A DNA stretch of 64,000 nucleotides. Origin: Micromonospora peucetia (GTDB lineage: Bacteria > Actinomycetota > Actinomycetes > Mycobacteriales > Micromonosporaceae). The position numbers and the translations under genes were made by a program. Where the stretch lies: the NCBI RefSeq assembly GCF_900091625.1, contig NZ_FMIC01000001.1, forward strand, positions 1 to 64,000, written 5' to 3'. Positions 34,792 to 42,939 of this stretch are shown here, one piece after another (the first letter of the stretch is position 1; every line of letters starts with the position of its first letter). The notes beneath the pieces were generated by a model. The model did not search any database and was not told the DNA's origin. It saw nothing but the letters and a program-made list of their open reading frames with translations.

Positions 34792-35130
34792 ATGGCCGAC
34801 CAGTCCGCCAAGGCCATCCGTACCGAGACCGAGAAGGCCGCGCTGCAACTGCTGCGCGAGCGCGCGGCCCTGGTCGGCGAGGCCGCTACCGCCCGGCACG
34901 ACCGCGACCAGCTCGTCGACGCGCTGCGCGAGGCCAACGCCCGATACGCTGCCCGATACGCCGACGCCGTCGCCGGCGGCTGGAGCGCCGAGGAACTGGC
35001 CAAGCTCGGCCTGGACGCGCCGGAGTCGTCGACCACGTCCAGGCGACGCCGCGCACCCCGGCAGGCGCAGCCCGCGCAGGGTCAGCCGGACGAGCTGGTG
35101 GCGCCGGCCGAGGTCCCGGCGCAGACGTAA
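34792..35130 (+). CDS. Small coiled-coil protein
   Basis: 112 residues; ATG preceded by GGGGGAGGATCCC. An Ala/Arg/Glu-rich helix (KAALQLLRERAALVGEAATA) and HDRDQLVDALREANARYAAR suggest a coiled coil; a short GWSAEELAKLGLDAP unit resembles helix-turn-helix-like ends of plasmid small proteins; Pro/Gln-rich tail. Divergent from mobC and ended by a strong terminator at 35149. May contact DNA or the relaxosome; function unknown. Confidence 0.65.
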   Translation: MADQSAKAIRTETEKAALQLLRERAALVGEAATARHDRDQLVDALREANARYAARYADAVAGGWSAEELAKLGLDAPESSTTSRRRRAPRQAQPAQGQPDELVAPAEVPAQT

Positions 35131-35148
35131 CGGCCACGCCCACGTCAC

Positions 35149-35188
35149 GATGACGGCCTCTCCAGCTTCGGCGGGGGAGGCCGTCATC
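35149..35188. terminator. Bidirectional terminator
   Basis: GATGACGGCCTC (35149-35160) and GAGGCCGTCATC (35177-35188) pair perfectly across a 16-base loop, followed by TTGT. It sits between convergent genes (coiled-coil protein and wall hydrolase). Confidence 0.8.
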
Positions 35189-35201
35189 TTGTGGGCGCCG
35201 G

Positions 35202-36341
35202 TCACGACCTGGTCCCGAGCGGCACGCCGCGGGCCCGCATCCAGGCTTCCGGGTCGACCGCGTTGCTGCTGTTGGCGTTATACGGACCAGGACGCACGTC
35301 GACGTGCACCTCGAAGTGCAGGTGCGGCCCGGAGCTACCGCCGCTGTTACCGACGTGTCCGATGACCGCTCCGGCCGCGACGCGCTGACCGATGGACACC
35401 TCGGGCGGCTCGATCATGTGGCAGTAGCGGGTCACGACGTTGCCGGCGTGGCGGATGTCGACGTACCAGCCGCAACCGCGCGCGCCGGTGTGCCCGTCGC
35501 GGTTGCAGGTGGTGTGCCAGTCGCACTTGACCTGCTCCACGACCCCGGCCGACGCGGCGCGGATCGGGTCACCCCGCACGTCTGAGGTCGACATGTCGAC
35601 GCCGGCGTGCAGGCGGCCGTTGCGTTGCCCGAACGGGCTGGTGACCATCGCCCGTAGCGGCTGCACCCAACCGCCCGGGCCGACCGGGACCGGGCCCAGG
35701 TCGTCAACGCCGCACGGGGCCGTCGGCGCACCACCGCCGATGTCGTCGATGCTCGGCAGACCGAGCACCCGCGCGGCAAGCTGCTCCGCGTCAGGCTCCC
35801 ACTTCTGGTACGCCTCCGGCAGGCCCGAACGCTGCACCGCCTGCGCGGCATCGGTCAGCCGCATCCGCTGCCACCCGTCGACACGCACCAGCGCCTCGTA
35901 GAACTTCCCGGCCGCGTAGCTGGGCGTCATCCGCTCCCGCACACTGCCCCACCCCGGACGCTGCTGGAACAGCCCGACCGAGTCGTGATCACGGCCCACA
36001 CCCTCGTGCGGCAGCGACAGCGACTCAGGCACCGTCGCGTTGGCCAAGTTGCGCAGGGTGGACTCCTGCATCGCGGTGGCCAGCGCAATGACGTACCCAC
36101 GGGGCGGCACCTGACGCTGGCGTCCAACCGCCACGATCGTCGCCGCGTGCGTGCTCTGGGCACTGTCCCACCTGCCACCGCCCGGCACCGGTGAGGCACC
36201 AGGTAGCGACGGCACCTCGCACGCCGCCGCCTCAGCCTGCGCCAGGCCGAACAACATCAACGGCAGGCCCACCGTCCCGCCGCACACCAGCATGACCACG
36301 GCGGCCACCGCCACGATCAACGCGACCGGTCGCCGCGTCAC
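35202..36341 (-). CDS. Bifunctional cell-wall hydrolase (transglycosylase-like + M23 peptidase)
   Basis: 379 residues from GTG overlapping the lipoprotein stop (GTGA). N-terminal membrane/signal segment (VALIVAVAAVVMLVCGG). Residues ~55-195 resemble a lysozyme/SLT-type fold (VIALATAMQESTLRNLANAT with likely catalytic Glu, VGLFQQRPGWG). Residues ~230-360 form an M23 endopeptidase with zinc ligands in GRLHAGVDMS and GPHLHFEV. VirB1/TcpG-type enzymes of Gram-positive conjugation systems open peptidoglycan for the secretion channel. That role fits the neighbouring transfer operon. Confidence 0.85.
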   Translation of the reverse strand: MTRRPVALIVAVAAVVMLVCGGTVGLPLMLFGLAQAEAAACEVPSLPGASPVPGGGRWDSAQSTHAATIVAVGRQRQVPPRGYVIALATAMQESTLRNLANATVPESLSLPHEGVGRDHDSVGLFQQRPGWGSVRERMTPSYAAGKFYEALVRVDGWQRMRLTDAAQAVQRSGLPEAYQKWEPDAEQLAARVLGLPSIDDIGGGAPTAPCGVDDLGPVPVGPGGWVQPLRAMVTSPFGQRNGRLHAGVDMSTSDVRGDPIRAASAGVVEQVKCDWHTTCNRDGHTGARGCGWYVDIRHAGNVVTRYCHMIEPPEVSIGQRVAAGAVIGHVGNSGGSSGPHLHFEVHVDVRPGPYNANSSNAVDPEAWMRARGVPLGTRS

Positions 36342-36904
36342 CGAACCGCCCGAACGAAGTCGTTACCGATGACCACCCAACGCCCGGCCACGGCGGCGAG
36401 GGTGACGGTCAACGTGCCGGCATCGGTGGGCACCTCGTACACCGCCGCCCCGTTCTTCGGCGGCTGCTTCGCCGCCGGGCGGCCCGTCACCTGGGTCGCC
36501 GGAACCTGCGCCGGGTCAACGGTACGCAGCGCATGGGCAAAGCCGTCCTCGCAGTGCGGCGCGACCCGCTTCCACCACACATCCGCCGGCAGATCCGAAC
36601 GTGCCCATGCCACCGCGAACGCCTCCACCACCCTCGGCGCCTGAGCGGCCGGCGGCAGCGCGGCCGGCGCCTGCTCGTCGCCGTGGTCGTCGCTGCCCGG
36701 TGCCTCACGGGACGACGTCGGCGACACCTCGACCGCGCTGACGGTCGGATACACCGGGCCGCTGACATCCGGTGCCGGTGTGCCCGGCCCTGCCGCCGTG
36801 CCGCACCCCGTCAACGCCACCGCCGCACCCACAGCAGCCAACGCCGCCCGAACCTGCCATCCACCGTCTGTGATGCGCGCGGATGTGGCTGCTCTGCGTG
36901 CCAT
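36338..36904 (-). CDS. Lipoprotein of the transfer system
   Basis: 188 residues. Start at the ATG following GGGGGAGGCGTCAT. Signal with lipobox LTGC (AALAAVGAAVALTGCG), then a Pro/Ser-rich tether and a C-terminal domain ending in beta strands (GTLTVTLAAVAGRWVVIG). This layout resembles secretion-channel accessory lipoproteins with NTF2-like domains, but no firm family was recognised. It is coupled to the wall hydrolase and divergent from the VirB-like operon. Confidence 0.65.
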   Translation of the reverse strand: MARRAATSARITDGGWQVRAALAAVGAAVALTGCGTAAGPGTPAPDVSGPVYPTVSAVEVSPTSSREAPGSDDHGDEQAPAALPPAAQAPRVVEAFAVAWARSDLPADVWWKRVAPHCEDGFAHALRTVDPAQVPATQVTGRPAAKQPPKNGAAVYEVPTDAGTLTVTLAAVAGRWVVIGNDFVRAVR

Positions 36905-37066
36905 ATGACGCCTCCCCCGTACTTTCATTCGCGTCCTTGTCGCGGCAGAGCAATCACCATAGATCCATTGAGAAACGCGGTGCTACTGTCGGCTACTCGT
37001 CGGTGACCTTGTTACACGGGGGAGGCATCAGATGGCGGGGAGCATCTGCGCGCGGCGGGAACGCCG

Positions 37067-37612
37067 GTGAAGGCAACGACTGTTACCGCGCACCGCACGC
37101 GCCTTGGGAGCGCACCCCACCTTCCGTCCTCGGCGATTCCGGAGAATGTCCTCCTGAGTGGATGGCCGCCGATCTGGTGGGTCGGATGCCACGGTGGAGC
37201 GGGCACGAGCACCCTGGCGCGGCTGGCCGGCTTCGGAGTCGACTTCGGTCGGACGTGGCCGCTGACGACGCCGGCGATGCCGCCCGCCCAGGTGGTGCTG
37301 GTGTGCCGCCTGTCCGCCCACGGCACCTGGGCGGCCACCGGAGCAATCGAGCAATGGCGTCGCCGCGCCGGCATATCCGGCACAACCACCGTGCTCGGCG
37401 TGGTCGCCGTCGCGGCCTCCCCACGGCGCCCCCCACGCATCGCCACCGAACGACTACACCTGCTCGGCGGCTGGGCGCCGCAGGTGTGGCGCGTCGGCTG
37501 GATCGACGCCCTCCTGGCCGCCGACGACCCCCGCGACGTCGGCACACCCCCCGACGTCGAAACACTCCGCCACGCCCTCGCACAAAAGATCAACACGAAA
37601 GTGAACCGATGA
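37067..37612 (+). CDS. P-loop protein heading the VirB-like operon
   Basis: 181 residues from GTG. VGCHGGAGTSTLA forms a deviant Walker A of the ParA/MinD type, and PPAQVVLVCRLSAHGTWAAT the following strand. The rest of a ParA fold is short (family usually ~250+ residues), so this is a compact relative, probably the DUF6668-type small P-loop proteins of actinomycete transfer loci. It may position the secretion machine or bind nucleotide as a regulator. Coupled to the pilin-like gene by ATGA overlap. Confidence 0.65.
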   Translation: MKATTVTAHRTRLGSAPHLPSSAIPENVLLSGWPPIWWVGCHGGAGTSTLARLAGFGVDFGRTWPLTTPAMPPAQVVLVCRLSAHGTWAATGAIEQWRRRAGISGTTTVLGVVAVAASPRRPPRIATERLHLLGGWAPQVWRVGWIDALLAADDPRDVGTPPDVETLRHALAQKINTKVNR

Positions 37613-37923
37613 CGCTCGCAGACCTACCCGCTCGCATCGGGCTGTACCTGGCAGCCCCCACCCCTCCCCCCGGTGGGGTCCCGAACCCAGGCGGCGGCGT
37701 GGCACCCCCCGGAGTGGTGCAGAGCAACGTGCTAGAGATCCTCCAGTGGATCGCGTGGCTCGCCACCGCCGCGTGCGTCGGAGGGATCATCTACAGCGCC
37801 GCGAAGATGGCCATCGCGCACCGCCGCGGTGACGACACCAACGTCGCCCAACTCGGCTGGGTGTTCGCCGCCTGCATCCTGATCGGCAGCGCATCCACCA
37901 TCGTCGGCGCCCTGATCGTCTAG
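37609..37923 (+). CDS. VirB2/TrbC-like small membrane protein
   Basis: 104 residues. Pro/Gly-rich N-terminus, then two hydrophobic helices (ILQWIAWLATAACVGGIIYS and FAACILIGSASTIVGALIV) joined by a short basic loop (HRRGDDTN). Size, two-helix topology and position between the P-loop gene and VirB8/VirB6-like genes match the pilin-like subunit of Gram-positive type IV secretion. There is no cleavable signal typical of Gram-negative VirB2. Confidence 0.7.
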   Translation: MTLADLPARIGLYLAAPTPPPGGVPNPGGGVAPPGVVQSNVLEILQWIAWLATAACVGGIIYSAAKMAIAHRRGDDTNVAQLGWVFAACILIGSASTIVGALIV

Positions 37924-37939
37924 CTCGGGGAGGCCCCTC

Positions 37940-38680
37940 ATGTCACAGCCTGACTTCACCCAGCGACCGCCATGGACGCGGCCCGGATTCATCGCCGCCG
38001 CCGTGCTGGTGGTGCTTATCCTCGCGGCGGGTCTGCTGGTCGCACTGCTACCCAAGGGTGACGACGACAGGGGCGGCGGCGGTACGACCACCGGCACGCC
38101 GACGACAGCGCCCGCTCCGGCCGACAGCAGTACCGAACAGGAGCTGCCCACGGCCGTACCGACGTCTCCACCGGCCGACGTGCGCTGGGAACTCGTCGGC
38201 GCGTCCGCCGTGCCGGTCAGCGCCACCGCAGGTCCGAAGCGGATCACCGAGACCACCGCGTCTGGGTACGCCCACACCCCGGAAGGTGCTCTAGTCGCTG
38301 CCGCCCAGCTCATGACCAGAGCCAGCCACACCCTCGGGCCCGCCTACTGGCAGCCCACCATCGAAAGCCAATTCGTACCGAGCGCCGACCGAGACCGCCT
38401 CGTCGCCGAGTACCGCGCCAGTGACAGTGGCCCCGCCGACCCTGGCTCGCTGAGCCAGATCGCCGGCTTCACCTACCAGTCCTACACGCCGGACACCGCC
38501 GTCATTGGGCTGGTGCTGCGCGCACCGTCGGCCGGCACCCCCCGCTACCACGTGCTGTCGCTGACGCTGCTCTGGCGTGACGGCGACTGGCGCATGCAAG
38601 CCCCGCCCGGCGGGGCGTGGGTCTCCATCAACCGCGTCACCAGTGACCTCGCCGGGGTCGTCGAGTGGGGGCCGCGGTAG
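37940..38680 (+). CDS. VirB8-like bitopic membrane protein
   Basis: 246 residues. One N-terminal membrane helix (FIAAAVLVVLILAAGLLVAL), a Gly/Thr/Pro linker and an outer domain of ~160 residues. The domain ends with strands such as YHVLSLTLLWRDGDWRMQ and carries the PEGALVAAAQLMTRAS helix. This fits the NTF2-like fold of VirB8/TcpC channel proteins. Fold assignment is by layout and neighbourhood. Its TAG stop overlaps the GTG start of the VirB6-like gene. Confidence 0.7.
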   Translation: MSQPDFTQRPPWTRPGFIAAAVLVVLILAAGLLVALLPKGDDDRGGGGTTTGTPTTAPAPADSSTEQELPTAVPTSPPADVRWELVGASAVPVSATAGPKRITETTASGYAHTPEGALVAAAQLMTRASHTLGPAYWQPTIESQFVPSADRDRLVAEYRASDSGPADPGSLSQIAGFTYQSYTPDTAVIGLVLRAPSAGTPRYHVLSLTLLWRDGDWRMQAPPGGAWVSINRVTSDLAGVVEWGPR

Positions 38681-39969
38681 TGCCGGACGACTGCCCCATC
38701 GTCAACCCCGTCTGCGTCCCAGGTCACGTCCTCGACACCACCGCCGGCCGGTTCCTCGACGAACTGTCCGAGCAGGCATCCGAGGCCGCTGCGGAGATGC
38801 TCAAGGCCTTGGTCGCCGGCTGGTTGTCCATCCCTACGCCCAAGGTTTCCCAGGGCTCCTGCCACACCGACGCATCCGGGAAGCTCGTCTGCGACGGCAC
38901 CGTCGACTACCTGAGCGCCTACACCAACTGGGCGGTAGCCGCGCTCGCGGTGGGCGCGGTGCTCGTCGGGGCGATCCGGCTCGCCTGGGAACGCAACGGC
39001 CGCGACGCTGGCACCCTGACCAAGGGCCTGGTGACCATGGTCGTGCTCGCCGGCGCTGGCGTGCCCGCCGTGCAACTGCTGATCGGCATCGGCGACGCCT
39101 ACTCCGACTGGATCCTCCAGGCCTCCGCCGACGGTGACCTCGGTGCCCGGCTGCGTGCCTTCGCGCCAGCCGCCGCCACCAATGGGCTATCCGCGCTGAT
39201 GGTGATCGGCATCTCGATCATGATGTTCCTGGCCACCATGGTGCAGTTGCTGCTGCTGCTGGCCCGGGGCGCCGGCTTGGTGCTGCTGGCCGGGCTGCTC
39301 CCGCTGGCTGCCGCGTCGGGCATCGCCGGGTCCGGCCGTGCGATCCGGGACCGGTACCTGACGTGGCTGCTCGCCCTGGTGCTCTACAAGCCTGCGGCGG
39401 CCACGATCTACGCGGCGGTCTTCTGGATGCTCGGCAAGGCCCAGGACCTCACGACGCTGCTCACCGGCCTGGTGATGTTCTGCATGGCCATCGTGGCGTT
39501 GCCTGCCCTCATGCGGCTGATCGCCCCGGCGGTGTCGGTGCTGTCCTCCGGCGGCTCCGGGAGTGCGGCGATGGCAGCGACCTCCGCAGCCGGACAGATC
39601 GCCTCGGGTGCGATCCGGCTCAACGCCAGTAGCGGTGCAAGCGGCGGCGGGCCCGGGGCGCGCTCCGGTGGCAGTGACCCCGGCAGGCCCGGCGGTGCCA
39701 CCCCGTCTGCCCCGATGCCAGCGCCCCGCCCCTCCGGTGAAGGCGCGAGGACCGGCACGGCGGCCCCGGTGCCGGCAGGGTCCGGGAGTTCGACGGCCAC
39801 GACAGCCCAGACGGCAGCCAGCACGGCGCAGACGACGGGTGCGGCAGGAGCCGCCACGTCGGCGGCCGGACCGGCCGGGCTCGCGGTCACAACAGCACAG
39901 GCGGGGCCCGGCACCGTGCGCAAGGTCGGCGGGACGGCGTCCGGAGCGGTTGGCGGTGAGGGCGCATGA
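38680..39969 (+). CDS. VirB6/TrbL-like polytopic channel protein
   Basis: 429 residues from the GTG that overlaps the previous stop (TAGTG), with GGGGG upstream. Polar N-terminus with paired Cys (DDCPIVNPVCVPG), then at least six hydrophobic segments between residues ~85 and 300 (LVVLAGAGVPAVQLLIGI-type). A ~130-residue Gly/Ser/Thr/Pro tail follows. Matches VirB6-type inner channel proteins of Gram-positive conjugation systems. Next gene coupled by ATGA. Confidence 0.75.
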   Translation: MPDDCPIVNPVCVPGHVLDTTAGRFLDELSEQASEAAAEMLKALVAGWLSIPTPKVSQGSCHTDASGKLVCDGTVDYLSAYTNWAVAALAVGAVLVGAIRLAWERNGRDAGTLTKGLVTMVVLAGAGVPAVQLLIGIGDAYSDWILQASADGDLGARLRAFAPAAATNGLSALMVIGISIMMFLATMVQLLLLLARGAGLVLLAGLLPLAAASGIAGSGRAIRDRYLTWLLALVLYKPAAATIYAAVFWMLGKAQDLTTLLTGLVMFCMAIVALPALMRLIAPAVSVLSSGGSGSAAMAATSAAGQIASGAIRLNASSGASGGGPGARSGGSDPGRPGGATPSAPMPAPRPSGEGARTGTAAPVPAGSGSSTATTAQTAASTAQTTGAAGAATSAAGPAGLAVTTAQAGPGTVRKVGGTASGAVGGEGA

Positions 39970-41447
39970 GCACCGAGGTACGGGAACGAGCTGGCGAGCA
40001 GCAGCAGCGCACCTACGGCAACTGGCGCCTCGGACGCGGGGCCGGGTTGTTCGGGCTCGGCCCGGCCGGCACAATCGCCGCGTTCCTGGTCATGGTGCTG
40101 TCCGCAGCGATGCTGCCGGTCTCCGCCCTGGCCGCACTGATCACCGCCGTAATCGGGCTACTCGTGCTCGCGCCCCTGGCGATCCGGGTTGGCGGGCGCA
40201 CTGGATTCCAGGTCATCAACGCGCGGGTGGCGTGGTGGCTGGCGCGGGCCCGCCGCCACCACGTCTACGTCTCGGGGGTGGCGTCCCGGGTCACCGCCGC
40301 GCACCAGCTCCCCGGGGTGCTGGCCCGCTCCGAGGTGTACGAGGTGGAGACCGGCCGGTCCGGGCTCGTCGCCGTCGTCGTGGTGCCGCAGAGCCGGCAC
40401 TACACCGTCACCCTGCGGTGTGCGCCCGAGGGCATGGACCTGGTCGACCAGGCCGTCATCGACGCCCGCGTCAGTCACCTGGCGTCGTGGCTGGCGGCGC
40501 TGTCGCGTGAGCCGCAGCTCGTGCAGGCACAGGTCACCGTCGAGACCACCCCGGACCCGGGCACCCGGCTGGCCGCCGAGGTCACCGCCACGTCCCGGCC
40601 CGACGCACCGTCGCTGGCCCTGCAGGTCCTCGACGACGTCGTACGGTCCTACCCGGCCGGGTCGGCGGCCGTCGACACCCGCGTGTCGCTGACCTACACC
40701 GCCCCGCCAGGCCGGTCGATGTCGCACGAGGACGTGTGCCGGGAGGTCGCCGCCCGGCTGCCGCACCTGCACGCCGGGCTGACCGGCGCCACCGGCGCCG
40801 GCATCGTGCCGATGTCCGCCCGCGGCCTCGCTGCCGTGGTGCGCGCCGCCTACGACCCGGACGCCGCCCTGGACCTCGCCCGCGACCCGCAGCTCACCCC
40901 CGACTGGACGCAGGCCGGACCGGTGGCCACCCGGGAGAGCTGGGATTCCTACCGCCACGACTCCGGCGTCTCGCGCACCTGGTGCATGGTCGAGGCCCCG
41001 CGCGGGGTGGTGTACTCGCGGCTGTTCGCCCGCCTCACCGACCCGGACCCGCAACTGCTGCGCAAGCGGGTGAGCATGATCTACCGGCCGTACTCCCCCG
41101 CCGACGCGGCGCGGCTGGTGGAGGCCGACAAGCGCGACGCCCGGTTCCTGGCTGGCAAGAGTCACCGGCCCAGCGCCCGGGACCTGACCGACCTGGCCGC
41201 CGCTGAGCAGGCCGCCCAGGAGGAGGCCACCGGCGCGGGCGTCGTCCGCTTCACCGTGCTCGTCACCGCCACCGTCTCCGCGGCTGACGACGGCAAGCAG
41301 CTCGACGAGGCCACCGGCATCATCCGGGCCCGCGCCGGCGAGGCCCGCCTGACGATCCGGCCGATGTACGGCTGCCAGGCAGCCGGGTTCGCCGCCGGCC
41401 TGCCCGCCGGCGTGGTCCTGCCCGTCCACGCCACGATCCCCTTTTAG
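39966..41447 (+). CDS. SCO6880-like transfer protein
   Basis: 493 residues. Two membrane helices near residues 30-75 (FLVMVLSAAMLPVSALAAL, ITAVIGLLVLAPLAI) then a soluble domain with YVSGVASRVTAAHQLPGVLA and SRLFARLTDPDPQLLRKRVS. It resembles the SCO6880-type proteins that precede VirB4 ATPases in Streptomyces and Micromonospora transfer loci, comparable to PrgI/VirB3 fused to a VirB4 N-terminal domain. No P-loop is present; the ATPase is the next gene. That split of VirB4 function is an inference. Confidence 0.7.
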   Translation: MSTEVRERAGEQQQRTYGNWRLGRGAGLFGLGPAGTIAAFLVMVLSAAMLPVSALAALITAVIGLLVLAPLAIRVGGRTGFQVINARVAWWLARARRHHVYVSGVASRVTAAHQLPGVLARSEVYEVETGRSGLVAVVVVPQSRHYTVTLRCAPEGMDLVDQAVIDARVSHLASWLAALSREPQLVQAQVTVETTPDPGTRLAAEVTATSRPDAPSLALQVLDDVVRSYPAGSAAVDTRVSLTYTAPPGRSMSHEDVCREVAARLPHLHAGLTGATGAGIVPMSARGLAAVVRAAYDPDAALDLARDPQLTPDWTQAGPVATRESWDSYRHDSGVSRTWCMVEAPRGVVYSRLFARLTDPDPQLLRKRVSMIYRPYSPADAARLVEADKRDARFLAGKSHRPSARDLTDLAAAEQAAQEEATGAGVVRFTVLVTATVSAADDGKQLDEATGIIRARAGEARLTIRPMYGCQAAGFAAGLPAGVVLPVHATIPF

Positions 41448-41457
41448 GACGGCGGCG

Positions 41458-42939
41458 ATGACCAACCCTCGCACCAACACCCCACCACCACGGCGCCGAC
41501 CGGCCGGGCGTCGGCCCGGCCGCCTCGGCTACGCCGCACCCGGGGGTGGCCGGTGGTCGTGGATCGAGCCCTCGACGGAGTACCGGGGCACCACCGTGCA
41601 GGTGTGCGGTTTGTACCCGTTCGGCACCGGCGCGTCGACGCCGATGATCGGCGTCCCGGTCGGCCGGCACCTCTACACCGGCAGCGCCGTCTGCTTCGAC
41701 CCGATCTCCTGGTACACCCGCGCCCGGCTGATCAACAACCCGTCGGTGTGGATCGAGGGCGAGCCCGGCATGGGCAAGAGCACGGCGGTGCGGCGAATGG
41801 TCCTCGGCCTCACCGCCCAGGGCGTCACCCCGCTGATCCTCGGCGACCTCAAGCCCGACTACGCCGAGCTGGTCCGCGCCCTCGGCGGGCAGGTGCTGCG
41901 CGTCGGGCCCGGCCTCGATCGCATCAACCCCCTGGACGCCGGCCCGTGGCGGCAGGTCCTCGACCGCGTCGACGAGCGCACCGGCGCCGTCGTGCGCGCC
42001 GCGGTGACCGACCGGCGGCTCAACATGCTCGTCGCCCTGGCCACCCTCGTGCGGCGCGGGCCCGTCACCTCCGACGAAACCACCGTCCTCGCCGCCGCGC
42101 TGCGCTACCTCGCCGAGCGGGAGACCGACACCCCGCCGGTGCTCTCCGACGTCCTGAACGTCATCCGCGACGCCCCAGCCGAGGTGCGCGCGGTCACGCT
42201 GTGGCAGGAAGACGGGGACGTCCCCCGGTTCCGTGAGGACGTCGCTAACCTGCACCGCACTCTGCTGGCGCTGCTGCACGGCCCGCTCGGCGACACCTTC
42301 GAGGGGCAGACCACCACGCCGATCCGCCTCGACACCCCGGCGGTGTGCGTCGACATCTCCAGCATCGACGACACCGACGAGCTGCGCACCGCCGCGACCC
42401 TGCTGTCGACCTGGTCCTACGGCTTCGCCCAAGTGGAAGCCGCGCACCTGATGGCCGACCTCGGCCTGGCGCCACCGAGAACGTTCTTCACCGTCCTCGA
42501 CGAGCTGTGGCGGGCGCTGCGCGTCGGGCACGGCCTGGTCGACCGCGCCGACGGCCTCACCCGGTTGAACAGACAGAAGGGCACCGGCACCGCGTTCATC
42601 ACCCACAGCCTGGCCGACCTGGAGGCGCTGCCCACCGCCCACGACCGGGCCAAGGCCAGAGGCTTCGCCGAACGGTCCGCGGTGCTGATGATCGGCCCCT
42701 GCTCCGAGCAGGAACTCGACGCCGTCGCGCGGGTCCGGCCGCTGTCGCAGGCCGAGCGGCGCGAGGTGCTGTCCTGGTCGGCGCCGCCGTCCTGGACCTC
42801 GGCTGAGGGCAGCGGCACCGTCGGCCGTGGCAACTTCCTGATCAAGGTCGGATCGCGGCCGGGTATCCCGGTGCACCTGGAACCCACCGAGACGGAGATG
42901 CGCCTGGGCAACACCGACTTCCGCTGGACTATGACATGA
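41458..42939 (+). CDS. VirB4/TraC-like ATPase
   Basis: 493 residues. Walker A GEPGMGKST near residue 101, the following ILGDLKPDY strand, Walker B FFTVLDELWR near 343 and the sensor strand TGTAFITHSLADLEAL. Members of this class energise assembly and substrate passage in type IV secretion. It lacks the usual VirB4 N-terminal domain, which the preceding SCO6880-like protein may supply. Ends within the start of the coupling-protein gene (ATGA). Confidence 0.85.
   Translation: MTNPRTNTPPPRRRPAGRRPGRLGYAAPGGGRWSWIEPSTEYRGTTVQVCGLYPFGTGASTPMIGVPVGRHLYTGSAVCFDPISWYTRARLINNPSVWIEGEPGMGKSTAVRRMVLGLTAQGVTPLILGDLKPDYAELVRALGGQVLRVGPGLDRINPLDAGPWRQVLDRVDERTGAVVRAAVTDRRLNMLVALATLVRRGPVTSDETTVLAAALRYLAERETDTPPVLSDVLNVIRDAPAEVRAVTLWQEDGDVPRFREDVANLHRTLLALLHGPLGDTFEGQTTTPIRLDTPAVCVDISSIDDTDELRTAATLLSTWSYGFAQVEAAHLMADLGLAPPRTFFTVLDELWRALRVGHGLVDRADGLTRLNRQKGTGTAFITHSLADLEALPTAHDRAKARGFAERSAVLMIGPCSEQELDAVARVRPLSQAERREVLSWSAPPSWTSAEGSGTVGRGNFLIKVGSRPGIPVHLEPTETEMRLGNTDFRWTMT

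Noticed and set aside
36883..37923. 346-codon open frame containing the pilin-like protein
   Set aside because: The first ~240 codons are shadow of the P-loop gene; the real start is the ATG overlapping its stop.
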